This document shows, in pieces, positions 50,695-59,490 of a stretch of 64,000 nucleotides of DNA. The stretch's first letter is position 1. Every line of letters starts with the position of its first letter. Origin of the DNA: an uncultured Clostridia bacterium (GTDB taxonomy: Bacteria > Bacillota > Clostridia > Christensenellales > Aristaeellaceae); the NCBI GenBank assembly GCA_934647235.1, contig CAKUFG010000002.1, positions 1 to 64,000 on the forward strand, in the 5' to 3' direction. A program made the translations under genes and the position numbers. Under the pieces are notes generated by a model. That model was given only the letters and a program-made list of their open reading frames with translations. It was not told the origin of the DNA and ran no database searches.

Positions 50695-51174
50695 GGGAAC
50701 GGACGGAAGGCCTCCGGCGGGCAGGGACATCGTCCCTGCACCCAGTTCGCGATGCCGCGTGAAGGATATCGTGCAATTGCCTGCGCGTGATAATCAATAG
50801 GAAACGAGAGCTGTTTTACGGCGGCAGGTTACTGTTTTTCAGAATCAATCGCCTGCGGGAAAACTTGTTTTCCCGACTGCGATTATTCTGAAAAACACCA
50901 CGGGCAACGATGTTGCCCGTGCGCCTGAGCGCTTTGCGCTCAGGGCTGCCGCCTATACACACTCCTCGGCTTGCTTTTTGTGTCTCGCAGAAGCCCGCCG
51001 CTTGACTGCTGTCCCCAGCATTGCGGGCTGGTGTCCAGAGGTATAGCCTCTGGTTGGGAGCTTGAGGGCGAACAGCCCTCAACGTTCCTTCCCCATCGTT
51101 TGCAAACAGCCCTCAACGTTCCCCTCGTGCTTTTACACACTTGCAAAAACTACCATCGGAAGGATCATCTTCGC
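50695..51174. repeat. 480-nt intergenic cluster of hairpins and an 18-nt direct repeat
   Basis: Stems seen in order: GCAGGGAC / GTCCCTGC (50721-50739); a 61-nt near-perfect hairpin 50835-50895 with about 25 bp in three blocks; CGGGCAAC / GTTGCCCG (50901-50919); CCTGAGCGC / GCGCTCAGG (50924-50944); CCAGAGG / CCTCTGG (51035-51053); TTGAGGGC / GCCCTCAA (51062-51082). The 18-mer at 51071-51088 recurs exactly at 51105-51122. No protein-coding frame is supported: the frame running in from 50971 lacks a ribosome site until 51158. Confidence 0.75.
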
Positions 51175-52134
51175 ATGGATTACATTGTCTTGGATCTGGA
51201 ATGGAACCAACCGCTCTCCTACAATAGCTCCGCCTACAAATCCGTGGGCGGCAAGCTGCTGTTTGAAATGATTCAGATCGGCGCGATCAAGCTGAACGAC
51301 CAGCTGGAGATCATCGACACCTTCAACCAGCTGATTCAGCCCACCCACTATGTCAAGCTCCATCCGCGTATCAAACGCATCACCGGCATCAGCCAGGATC
51401 AGCTGTGCGACGCGCCGCAGTTCTGCGAGGCCGCGCAGCGCTTCCATGCCTGGTGCGGCACGGACTGCGCGCTGCTCACCTGGGGCTGCGACGACGTGTC
51501 GGTATTCCAGCAAAACCTGGATTTCTTCGCCTATTCTGAGCCGTTCCCGCAAATGTACGACCTGCAGCGGCTCTATGGCGAGCTGACCGGCGATACCAAA
51601 AACCGCGCGGGCCTGAAATCCGCCATGGAGCATTTTGGCATCGAGCCGGAGGCCGATCATCCCTTTCATAACGCGCTCAACGACGCATACTATACCGCAT
51701 TGGTGTTCCAAAAATGCCCGCAGCCGCAGGATGTGCTGCGCTTTTCGCAGACCGCGCGCAAGCTGACCCACGAGGAACGCTCCCGCCGGCAGGAAAAGTG
51801 CGATACCATCCGCGTGGGCCGCGTGTCGGACGCCATGCGCGGCAAGCACGCAATCACCCCGCCCTGCCCGGTGTGCGGCCGCAGGCAGGAGCTGAAGGCC
51901 GGCTATGTCGCATTGTCCGACGGCGCGCAGCAGGCGCTGTGCGTGTGCGCGGATCACGGCCTGTTCATGGTGCGCATCAAGTTCCAGAAGGGCGAAAACA
52001 ACCGCCGCGTCATGGTGCGTACCTGCGCCCTGAGCGAGGAGCAGAACCCCGCCTATATTTCCACCAAGCTCCTGCAGTGGCAAAACAAGCTCGCCGCCCA
52101 GCAGGCGCGCGAGGAGGCAGAAAAGGAGGCGTAA
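51175..52134 (+). CDS. DEDDh 3'-5' exonuclease family protein with C-terminal zinc-ribbon-like part
   Basis: 319 residues from ATG 51175 behind GGAAGGA. The exonuclease fold begins YIVLDLEWNQ with the catalytic Asp-x-Glu, has HPRIKRITGISQDQL in place of motif II surroundings, WGCDDVSVFQQNL and HNALNDAYYTALVF with His and Asp of motif III. This resembles the KapD/ERI1-like branch of the DnaQ superfamily. After residue 200 a Cys-Pro-x-Cys motif (CPVCGRRQE) and a later CVCADHG suggest a metal-binding ribbon. The target nucleic acid is unknown. The next gene starts 3 nt downstream. Confidence 0.88.
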   Translation: MDYIVLDLEWNQPLSYNSSAYKSVGGKLLFEMIQIGAIKLNDQLEIIDTFNQLIQPTHYVKLHPRIKRITGISQDQLCDAPQFCEAAQRFHAWCGTDCALLTWGCDDVSVFQQNLDFFAYSEPFPQMYDLQRLYGELTGDTKNRAGLKSAMEHFGIEPEADHPFHNALNDAYYTALVFQKCPQPQDVLRFSQTARKLTHEERSRRQEKCDTIRVGRVSDAMRGKHAITPPCPVCGRRQELKAGYVALSDGAQQALCVCADHGLFMVRIKFQKGENNRRVMVRTCALSEEQNPAYISTKLLQWQNKLAAQQAREEAEKEA

Positions 52135-52137
52135 GCA

Positions 52138-53790
52138 TTGCCTACCATCGAATGCAATCAGCAGCGTATCACCTTTGACCAGCCCGTCACCGTGGCGCAG
52201 GCCTTTGCCCGCCTGCTGCCCAAGGATCACGATAAGCCCCTGGGCGCTTTCTGCGAAGGCCGTGTGCTGGAGCTGGGCAGCCGCCTGACCCAGGATACCA
52301 CGCTGCGCCCCATCACCTTTCAGGATGAGGAAGGCCGCCGCATCTATGAGCGCTCGCTGCGCTTTATCCTGCTGCTGGCCGTGCGCCGCTGCTATCCCGA
52401 TGTGCGCGTGCGCATTGAGCACTCCATCGGCTTTGGCATGTATCTGCAGCTGAACGGCCGCCGCGTGGTTCAGGGCGACGCCAAGCTGATCGAGGATACC
52501 ATGCGCGAGATCGTGGCCGCCAACCTGCCCTTCAAGCGCAGCCGCTGGTCGCGCCAGCAGGCCATTGATTATTTTACCAAGCTCGGCTGGATGGACAAGG
52601 CGGCGCTGCTGTCCTACCGTCCCTACGATTACTTCAATATTTATGAGTGCGGCGGCCTGGCCGAGTATTTTTACGGCGCCATGCTGCCCGGCACGGGCAA
52701 CGTGCCGGTGTTCGCCGTGCGGTATTATCCGCCGGGACTCATCCTGCAAATGCCCGCGCCCAGCGATCCCACCCGCCCCGCGCCCTACGTTTCCCGGCCC
52801 AAGCACATGTCCACCTTCTTTGAATCCAACTACTGGTGCCAGATTCTGGGGTGCAGCAATGCGGCGGATCTGAACGACCTGATCGCCAATGGCCAGCTGC
52901 GCGAGTTCATCCGCGTAAACGAGGCCCTGCACGATAAATCCCTGGCCGAAATTGCCGAGGATATCCTGCGCATGGACGCGCGCGCCATCTTCCTGGCCGG
53001 GCCCTCCAGCAGCGGCAAGACCACCACGGCCAACCGGCTCAAGATTCACCTGCGCGTGCTGGGCATGCGCCCGGTGCTGATCTCGATGGATAACTTCTAT
53101 CTGAACCGCCCGGACGTGCCCCTGGACGAGCATGGCAAGCCCGACCTGGAATCGCTGTACGCTCTGGATATCGAACTGTTCCGGCACTGCATCCGCGACC
53201 TGCTGGATGGCAAAACCGCCCAGCTGCCCGAGTATGACTTTGCCACCGGCATGCGCAAGGAAAAGTCCATTCCGCTGCGCATCAGCCATGATCAGATGCT
53301 GATTATCGAGGGCATCCACGGTCTGAATCCCGAGCTGCACAAGGGCTTTGAGCCGGGCGAAATCTGCAAGTTCTACCTGTCGGAGCTGACGTGCCTGAAT
53401 CTGGACGATCATAACCGCATCCGCACCACCGACGCGCGGCTGCTGCGCCGCATCGTGCGCGATTATCAGTTCCGCGGTACCACGCCGGAAAAGACGCTGG
53501 CCATGTGGGACAGCGTGCGCCGGGGCGAGGAAAAGTGGATTTTCCCCTATCAGGAGCAGGCGGACATCGTGTTCAACACCGCGCTGCACTATGAATTGCC
53601 CGTGCTGCGCCGCTATGCCTACGATATGCTGCAGCGCATCACGCCCGACGAGCCAGATTACTTCCGCGCCAACCGGCTGATCAAGATCCTCAATTACTTT
53701 TTGCCCGCGCCCGACGACGCGATGCAGGAAATCCCGCCGCTGTCCATCCTGCGCGAGTTTATCGGCGGAAACACCTTCTATAACGAATAA
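52138..53790 (+). CDS. TGS-like domain nucleoside (uridine) kinase
   Basis: 550 residues from TTG 52138, eight bases after AAAGGAGG. The N-terminal half resembles the TGS and editing-like (SAD) domains of threonyl-tRNA synthetase (VTVAQAFARLLPKDHDKPL, IEHSIGFGMYLQL). The C-terminal half (about 270-500) is a uridine-kinase P-loop domain: FLAGPSSSGKTTTANRL, LISMDNFYLNR and LIIEGIHGLNPEL. This architecture is common in Clostridia and Thermotoga and is annotated nucleoside kinase. It probably phosphorylates uridine or cytidine; the N-terminal domain's role is not known. Confidence 0.93.
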   Translation: MPTIECNQQRITFDQPVTVAQAFARLLPKDHDKPLGAFCEGRVLELGSRLTQDTTLRPITFQDEEGRRIYERSLRFILLLAVRRCYPDVRVRIEHSIGFGMYLQLNGRRVVQGDAKLIEDTMREIVAANLPFKRSRWSRQQAIDYFTKLGWMDKAALLSYRPYDYFNIYECGGLAEYFYGAMLPGTGNVPVFAVRYYPPGLILQMPAPSDPTRPAPYVSRPKHMSTFFESNYWCQILGCSNAADLNDLIANGQLREFIRVNEALHDKSLAEIAEDILRMDARAIFLAGPSSSGKTTTANRLKIHLRVLGMRPVLISMDNFYLNRPDVPLDEHGKPDLESLYALDIELFRHCIRDLLDGKTAQLPEYDFATGMRKEKSIPLRISHDQMLIIEGIHGLNPELHKGFEPGEICKFYLSELTCLNLDDHNRIRTTDARLLRRIVRDYQFRGTTPEKTLAMWDSVRRGEEKWIFPYQEQADIVFNTALHYELPVLRRYAYDMLQRITPDEPDYFRANRLIKILNYFLPAPDDAMQEIPPLSILREFIGGNTFYNE

Positions 53791-53808
53791 AAAATTCCTT
53801 TGATAAAG

Positions 53809-53847
53809 AATCGTCTCCCCGCGCACAATAGGCGCGAGGAGGCGATT
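53809..53847 (+). promoter_or_regulatory. Hairpin covering the ribosome site of the YhcN gene
   Basis: 53809-53824 pairs with 53832-53847 (16 positions, one mismatch, one G-U). The 3' arm contains GAGGAGG (53836-53842), the ribosome site of the TTG at 53852. It may be a weak terminator of the kinase gene, a translation attenuator, or both. Confidence 0.45.
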
Positions 53848-53851
53848 TTCT

Positions 53852-54394
53852 TTGAAAAGAACGGTTTTTCTTGCGCTGCTTTGCCTGACGCTAACCTTGC
53901 TGCTGACCGGCTGCGCCAGCAACGCGGACACCCAGCCCTCGCCCAGCGTGGGCATGACCACCCCCATGACCAGCCCGAACGTGACCAACATGCCCTCCGC
54001 CACCAATAACATGGACGGCGTGCTGGGCAGCGATGCGCAGCAGATTACAACCGCTGACGACGCGCTGACCGCGTCCAAGGAGCTGCGCGACGCGGTGGAA
54101 AAGCTGACCGAGATCGACACCGCCACAGCTGTGGCCATTGGCAACATGGCGCTGGTGGGCGTTACCTATGACAGCTCCTATCAGGGCGAACTGGACGACC
54201 GCATCCGCGGCATGGTGCTGGACCGCGCCAAGGCCGTCAACCCGGCCATCCAGTCCGTAGCGGTTACGGATGATCCGACGGCCTTCAGCGAGATTGCTTC
54301 GCTGTATCAGATGCTGCAGTCCGGCAGCCCCTATACAACCGTCAAGACCAACGCGGATACCCTGGCGGACGGCATGAGCCTGTACAAGGGCTAA
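53852..54394 (+). CDS. YhcN/YlaJ family sporulation lipoprotein
   Basis: 180 residues from TTG 53852. The signal peptide ends LLTGC, a good lipobox, with the lipid-bearing cysteine near residue 21. A Thr/Ser/Pro/Met-rich linker follows, then a domain with LTEIDTATAVAIGNMALVGV and IRGMVLDRAKAVNPAIQSVAVT, which is the YhcN/YlaJ signature. Such lipoproteins sit in the spore inner membrane or cortex and affect germination or outgrowth. The next gene follows 4 nt after the stop. Confidence 0.87.
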   Translation: MKRTVFLALLCLTLTLLLTGCASNADTQPSPSVGMTTPMTSPNVTNMPSATNNMDGVLGSDAQQITTADDALTASKELRDAVEKLTEIDTATAVAIGNMALVGVTYDSSYQGELDDRIRGMVLDRAKAVNPAIQSVAVTDDPTAFSEIASLYQMLQSGSPYTTVKTNADTLADGMSLYKG

Positions 54395-54398
54395 GGCG

Positions 54399-54821
54399 GT
54401 GGAGCGCACCGCCCGCATGCTGCGGCGCACGCTGCTGTGCGCCGCTTTCGCATGCCCGTTGGCCGCGATCGGCGCAATGTGGGGCGTGCTGGCGCAATGC
54501 CTGTGCACGCCGCTTTTATGCGCGGGCGCCGCGCCGCAAAGGGGCTGGAGCAAGGCCCGCGGCGGCTTTGCCTATGCGGCCGGGCGCGCGCTGTGCGCGG
54601 CAGGAATTGCCGTTGGCGTCAGCCTGGCAGGATCCAGGCTGATCTTCTCTCTGCTGCCTGCCATCCCGCCCTGGATGGCCGCGGCGCTGCGCCTGCTTAT
54701 CCGCCTGACAGCTCTGCTGCTGCAGGGCTCGCTGCTGCTGCGCATACCCAAAGCAGACCGGCTGCATGCTGCCGCCGGTCTGTTTGCGCTGCTGCTTGGG
54801 CTGCTGTTTTATCGCTTGTAG
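54399..54821 (+). CDS. Small hydrophobic membrane protein
   Basis: 140 residues from GTG 54399, or 134 from ATG 54417. Three to four hydrophobic segments (about 10-42, 60-85, 90-112, 122-138) and few charged residues. No family recognised. It follows the spore lipoprotein gene with a 4-nt gap and overlaps the convergent SPOCS gene by 13 nt. No strong ribosome site is seen, so translation may be coupled to the upstream gene. A spore-membrane role is a guess from context. Confidence 0.55.
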   Translation: MERTARMLRRTLLCAAFACPLAAIGAMWGVLAQCLCTPLLCAGAAPQRGWSKARGGFAYAAGRALCAAGIAVGVSLAGSRLIFSLLPAIPPWMAAALRLLIRLTALLLQGSLLLRIPKADRLHAAAGLFALLLGLLFYRL

Positions 54822-56341
54822 GCAATCACGCAGGTGCCCTCGGGCAGCGTCTCCTCCTCGTCCGCCGTCAGCTGCTCATTGAGCGCCAGCAGGCTCTCGC
54901 GGGGCAGACGATAGCGCTTCATCACATCCCAAAGCCGCTCGTCGGGCTGCGTGCGGTACATCGCCAGCACGCTTTCGGCCGCCGGGGCAGGCTCCTGCGC
55001 CACCTCGGTGACAACAAACGCCTGCCCGTAGCGCGTGCCCTCCGCGCGCAGGGAAATCACATAGCGGATTTCAGCCCGATCCCCGGCCACGGCGGAGGGC
55101 TCCACCCGCAGGGCGGACAGCGTCAGCACATCCTCGGGCTGCGCGTCGGCGGCAAAGGCCATGCGCGCGGGCTCCTCAGCCGTATAGGCCACGGGAATGC
55201 CGCTGTCCTCGGTCATATAGATCAGCGTGGCGCGCAGCAGCATATCGGCGTTGAGCTTGCCGCCCTGGGCGCTTGCCCCCACCAGCACAGGCTGCACAAA
55301 GGCCGCCAGCACGGTTTTGATGCGCGGCGTGCCCTCGGGCAGGATCAGCTGCAGCCGCCCGCTTTCGGCCGTTTGCTCATTGACAGAGGCGCTGCGATAG
55401 GTCACGCGCTCACCGGAGGGAATCAGCTGATCACCCGTGCTGGCAAACACATCGGCCACCACGCTCTGCCGCTGCTCACGCAAAGCCTGCACGCCCACCT
55501 TCAGGCTTACCTCGGCACGCAGGATGCGCTCGTCCTCCTTGCCTTCCAGGGCCACAGCGGCGTCCGTCGCCTGCGCGCTGGCCGACAGCGCGTCGCCCAT
55601 CTCGCCGCTGAGCGTCACCGTCTGCTCAAAGGGCATGCTGTGCTGGGTATATACCAGCGGCCGTCCCGGCATGCGCGAGGCATGGCACACCGTCAGATCA
55701 ATCGTGCCCGTCACCGTCGCACGGCCGTCCGCGCCGCCAATGATATCCTCCACCCGCGCATCCGCGCCCGCAAGCAGGGCTTCCTCTGCCTGCAGGGCCG
55801 GGGCCAGCTCAAACTCGCCGCGTATCAGCCCGCTGCTCTCGCCTCCGCCCACGCACTGCTGCAGCTCCAGCGTTTGGGACAGCACCTGCGCGCCGTCCTC
55901 CTCCACCTGCGTCACCGCGTTCACCTGACGCGCCGCGTCCGCCTGCGCCGTCACGTTCATCTCCGCGCGCAGCAGCAAGCGCCCGTTGAACACCCGCGCG
56001 GTCGCGCTGGTAATCTCGCAATGGGGCGTATAGGCCGCGCTGCCCTCGCCGGGCGCGATGGTCAGGACGCGGGAAAAATCGCCGCTGCCCTCGGCGCAGC
56101 GCACGCGCGTCAGATCCCCCTGGGCGTACAGGGCGCGAAAATTCACCCTGCCGCTGACCGTCAGCCGGCTGCCCACGGCCTCGGCCTGGGCAGGCTCGGC
56201 CTGCGCCTCGGTATAAAACAGACGCACCTCATCCCGCAGCCCGCCGGGCAGCGCCGCCTCGGCCTCCACGGCAAATTGCTGAGGCGCGGCCCGCAGCTGC
56301 ATGCCGCCCTCAATAAGCTCCTTTTTCATGCGCACACTCAT
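54809..56341 (-). CDS. SipL-like protein with SPOCS (DUF3794) domains and C-terminal LysM
   Basis: 510 residues from ATG 56341, eight bases after GGAGGG. The long N-terminal part holds two to three SPOCS/DUF3794-type beta domains (for example around LTVSGRVNFRALYAQGD and LRAEVSLKVGVQALREQ). The last 50 residues (YRTQPDERLWDVMKRYRLPRE onward in two pieces, ending CVIAYKR) are a LysM-like module. This is the architecture and length of C. difficile SipL, which joins SpoIVA at the forespore to start coat assembly. A sigma-E-like ATATT-N15-ATACGAT lies upstream, but the match is weak. Confidence 0.83.
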   Translation of the reverse strand: MSVRMKKELIEGGMQLRAAPQQFAVEAEAALPGGLRDEVRLFYTEAQAEPAQAEAVGSRLTVSGRVNFRALYAQGDLTRVRCAEGSGDFSRVLTIAPGEGSAAYTPHCEITSATARVFNGRLLLRAEMNVTAQADAARQVNAVTQVEEDGAQVLSQTLELQQCVGGGESSGLIRGEFELAPALQAEEALLAGADARVEDIIGGADGRATVTGTIDLTVCHASRMPGRPLVYTQHSMPFEQTVTLSGEMGDALSASAQATDAAVALEGKEDERILRAEVSLKVGVQALREQRQSVVADVFASTGDQLIPSGERVTYRSASVNEQTAESGRLQLILPEGTPRIKTVLAAFVQPVLVGASAQGGKLNADMLLRATLIYMTEDSGIPVAYTAEEPARMAFAADAQPEDVLTLSALRVEPSAVAGDRAEIRYVISLRAEGTRYGQAFVVTEVAQEPAPAAESVLAMYRTQPDERLWDVMKRYRLPRESLLALNEQLTADEEETLPEGTCVIAYKR

Positions 56342-56465
56342 TTCCTGCTCCCTCCGTTTCTGCATTCATCGTATTCAAAGCCGCCATACAATATGCCTGC
56401 TCATTCATTCTGCGCAAAAAGGGGGCGATTGTTTGCTCGAAACGGCCCAATTTTTTGCCTTTCTC

Positions 56466-56494
56466 TTGATTCCGGGGTTCAAACATGATATACT
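56466..56494 (+). promoter_or_regulatory. Promoter of the TRM11-like gene, probably also rho
   Basis: TTGATT (56466-56471), 17 nt, TATACT (56489-56494). Confidence 0.72.
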
Positions 56495-56530
56495 GAGATT
56501 AAGGCAGATTTATGCATAGGAAGGGAACTC

Positions 56531-57535
56531 ATGCGATACGCCTATCAATTACGCTCACATGCCAACGCCCGCTATCAGGATTCTTTGATCTCACTGTCAC
56601 AAAAGGAATTGGCCTGCATGCTTTCCGCATGCGGGGTTGACGCGCAGATTACCTCACGCACGCTGGGCGGCGCGCCGTTTTTATGCTTTGAGGCCGATCC
56701 CCTCACCCCCGCGCAGGCGGCGTTTGTGCACGGGCATTCCGCCCTGTATATGACCGCCGCACTGGAAGGCGAGCTTTTGCTGCCGCTCGAGCCGCCGGCC
56801 ATTCCCTGCCTGCCCGGCGATATGCCCGAAATTCTCAAATACAAGGGCAAAACCAACGCGGCCTTTACCCACCTGCTGATCAACCTGGCCCTGTCCGCCG
56901 GCGGGGTATGGCAGCAGCCGCACCCCAGGGTGCTGGATCCCATCTGCGGCCGCGGCACCACGCTGTACTGCGCGCTGACGCGCGGCATGCACGCCGTGGG
57001 CGTGGAGGAATCCCGCCGGGAGCTGAGCGAGGGCGTCGCCTTCACGCAGAAGTGGCTGCAGTATCACCGCGTCAAGCACAGCATGACCCGCGCGGGCATG
57101 ACCCTGCCGGGCGGTAAAAACGCCCCCGGCACGCAGTTTACCGTACAGACCGATACAGGCGCGCTGACGCTGACGATGATCCAGGCCGATACCTCCCAGT
57201 GCGGGCAGCTATTGCGCAGGCAGCGCGTGCACGCCCTGGCGGCCGATCTGCCCTACGGCGTGCAGCACGCCCCCACGGAGGATCGCCGCGTAAGCTCGCT
57301 GGAGCAATTATTGGAGCGCGCCCTGCCCGCCTGGTATCAGGCGCTGCTGCCCGGCTGCGCGGCCGCCGTCGCCTTTAACACCTATACCCTGCGGCGCGAC
57401 CGCTTTGCCGATATCGCGCAGAAGGCCGGCTTTGAAATTGCCGGCGCGCCGCTGTACGACAGCTTTGAACACTGGGTCGAGCAGGCCGTCAACCGCGACG
57501 TGCTGGTGCTGCTTCGTCCCGCTGAAGACGCTTGA
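56531..57535 (+). CDS. TRM11-like SAM-dependent RNA methyltransferase
   Basis: 334 residues. The N-terminal 110 residues are unfamiliar but of THUMP-like size. The methyltransferase domain has VLDPICGRGTTLYCALTRG (motif I with the D-P-x-x-G-x-G-T pattern) and AADLPYGVQH (motif IV, D-L-P-Y-G), typical of N2-guanosine RNA methyltransferases such as Trm11/Trm14. The substrate is probably a tRNA guanosine; the exact site is unknown. AGGAAGGGA precedes the ATG. Rho follows 41 nt later with no terminator between. Confidence 0.85.
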   Translation: MRYAYQLRSHANARYQDSLISLSQKELACMLSACGVDAQITSRTLGGAPFLCFEADPLTPAQAAFVHGHSALYMTAALEGELLLPLEPPAIPCLPGDMPEILKYKGKTNAAFTHLLINLALSAGGVWQQPHPRVLDPICGRGTTLYCALTRGMHAVGVEESRRELSEGVAFTQKWLQYHRVKHSMTRAGMTLPGGKNAPGTQFTVQTDTGALTLTMIQADTSQCGQLLRRQRVHALAADLPYGVQHAPTEDRRVSSLEQLLERALPAWYQALLPGCAAAVAFNTYTLRRDRFADIAQKAGFEIAGAPLYDSFEHWVEQAVNRDVLVLLRPAEDA

Positions 57536-57576
57536 ACATATTTTATTATTGTCAGGAACTCAAGGAGGAACACACA

Positions 57577-59490
57577 TTGTATAGCAAGGAAGGCTTTGAA
57601 GCCATGACCGTGGTTGAACTGCGCAAGGTTGCCCGTGAAAACGGCGTTACCCTCAGCGCAGGCATTTCCAAGCAAGGCATTGTGGAGCGCCTTTGCGCCG
57701 CCCTGGTCAAGCCCGAGGAAGAAGCACCCGCCGCCGAGGCGGAGCAGCCCGCCACGCCCATTATCCGCCGCGTGGCCTCCATCGTATCCGATGACGACGA
57801 CACCCCGGTACTCACGCCCAACGTGCCCTTCAGCCGCAATCCCATGGGCAGCCCCGCTCCCATCCCCCCGTCCGCGCGCCCCGCGCCGCGTCCCGCACAG
57901 TCTGCGCCGCAGGCCGCCAATCCCGGCCAGCCTACGGTCAACCGCGGCAACATCCCCGGCACCAACAAGCCGGTGTTCTCCCTGGAGGGTGTGCGCGCCT
58001 GGCATAATCCCCGCAATTATCAGCAGCAGAATAACAGCACCTTCACCCAGCGCGCCGGCGCGGGCTTTACGCAGCAGCATTCCACCGCCGCGCCCTATGG
58101 CCAGCAGCGGACGATGCAGCGTCCAGCGCCTACGGTTTCGCGCTTTGGCCCTGAGGCCGCCCAGACGGACGCTTCCGCCCCCGACGCGCCCGCGCCCGGC
58201 TATCGCGGCGACGCTCGCCCCCAGCCGCAGTACACCCCGCAGGATCAGCGCCCCGCCTACGGCCAGCCTGCCTATAATAATCAGCCCGCGTATAACCAGC
58301 CCGCCTACGGCAATGATTACCGCGCGCGCACGCCCGTACCTCCGCGCGATCCCGCTGCGCCCGCAGGTCTTCCCGATATGCTGGGCGCCGGCGAAGCCAC
58401 CGACGGCAGCGGCATCCTGGAAATCCATCCCGAGGGCTACGGCTTCCTGCGCGTGCAGAACTACCTGCCCGGCCGCGGGGATATCTACGTATCCAACGCG
58501 CAGATTCGCCGCTTCCGCCTGCGCAACGGCGATTTTATCACCGGCAAGGTGCGCCCGCAGCGCGAAAACGATCGCTTCGGCGCGCTCTTGTACATCACCG
58601 AGATCAACGGCATCGATCCGGACGACACCGCCGAGCGCCCTGCTTTCGACGCGCTGACGGCTACCTATCCCACCAAGCAGCTGCTGCTTTCCAAAAAGAA
58701 TGCAAAAAACGGCCTGCTGCGCACGATGGATCTGCTGTGCCCCATCGGCCTTGGCCAGCGCGCGCTGATCGTCGCGCCCCCGCACAGCGGCAAGACGGAG
58801 CTGATGCAGTCCATCGCGTCGGCCATCCGCGCGCAGCATCCCCGCATGCCGATGATGACGCTGCTGCTGGGCGAGCGCCCGGAGGATATCACCGCCGACC
58901 GCGCGCAGCTGCCGGGCGAGGTGGTAGCCGTGGGCTTTGACGAGCCGCTGGACAGCCAGACCCGCTGCGCTGAAATGGTGCTGGAGCGCGCCATGCGCCT
59001 GGCCGAGCAGAAAAAGGACGTGATCGTCCTGATCGACAACCTGACCAACCTGTGCCGCGCCTATAATGAAAGCGCGCCGCAAGCGGCGCGCATGCTGCCC
59101 GGCGGCCTGGCTGCCAACGCGCTGGCCAAGCCCCGCCATCTCTTCGGCGCGGCCCGCGCCCTGCGCGAGGGCGGCAGCCTGACCATCATCGCCGTACTGA
59201 CCGCCGATACCGGCAGCCCGCTGGACGCGGCCATTGCCGATGAATTCCGCGGCACGGCCAATATGGAGCTGTATCTGAACGCCGACGGCACGATCAATCT
59301 GCGCCGCAGCCTCACCCGCAAGGCGGACCTTATGCAGAGCGAGGACGCCCGGAAGGCCGCCGCTGCCCTGCGCATCGCCATCGCCCAGGACGATCTGCTT
59401 CAGGCGCAGCAGCGCATGGCCGAGCTGCTTGCGCAGACGGAGGATTACGACGCGCTGGTGGCCCGGCTGAATCAGTCCTCTGAAGCCTGA
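57577..59490 (+). CDS. rho: Transcription termination factor Rho with long disordered insertion
   Basis: 637 residues from TTG 57577, six bases after AAGGAGGAA; the TTG at 57532 has no such site. Residues 1-45 are the Rho N-terminal helix bundle (FEAMTVVELRKVARENGV). Residues 46-265 are a disordered Pro/Gln/Asn/Ala-rich segment with NQPAYNQPAYGNDY repeats near 235-248. The RNA-binding cold-shock fold follows (GILEIHPEGYGFLR to about 350), then the RecA-like motor: Walker A APPHSGKT (400-407), Walker B VIVLIDNLTNLCRAYN and FGAARALREGGSLTIIA. The extreme C-terminus diverges from E. coli Rho. It unwinds RNA to end untranslated transcripts. Confidence 0.95.
   Translation: MYSKEGFEAMTVVELRKVARENGVTLSAGISKQGIVERLCAALVKPEEEAPAAEAEQPATPIIRRVASIVSDDDDTPVLTPNVPFSRNPMGSPAPIPPSARPAPRPAQSAPQAANPGQPTVNRGNIPGTNKPVFSLEGVRAWHNPRNYQQQNNSTFTQRAGAGFTQQHSTAAPYGQQRTMQRPAPTVSRFGPEAAQTDASAPDAPAPGYRGDARPQPQYTPQDQRPAYGQPAYNNQPAYNQPAYGNDYRARTPVPPRDPAAPAGLPDMLGAGEATDGSGILEIHPEGYGFLRVQNYLPGRGDIYVSNAQIRRFRLRNGDFITGKVRPQRENDRFGALLYITEINGIDPDDTAERPAFDALTATYPTKQLLLSKKNAKNGLLRTMDLLCPIGLGQRALIVAPPHSGKTELMQSIASAIRAQHPRMPMMTLLLGERPEDITADRAQLPGEVVAVGFDEPLDSQTRCAEMVLERAMRLAEQKKDVIVLIDNLTNLCRAYNESAPQAARMLPGGLAANALAKPRHLFGAARALREGGSLTIIAVLTADTGSPLDAAIADEFRGTANMELYLNADGTINLRRSLTRKADLMQSEDARKAAAALRIAIAQDDLLQAQQRMAELLAQTEDYDALVARLNQSSEA

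Noticed and set aside
51071..51122. Direct repeat as a CRISPR array
   Set aside because: Only two 18-nt copies with a 16-nt gap, no cas genes, and the repeat is part of a neighbouring hairpin.
50971..51174. N-terminal extension of the exonuclease to 50971
   Set aside because: The extension translates hairpin sequence without a ribosome site; the catalytic Asp-x-Glu motif begins a few residues after ATG 51175, as in the family.
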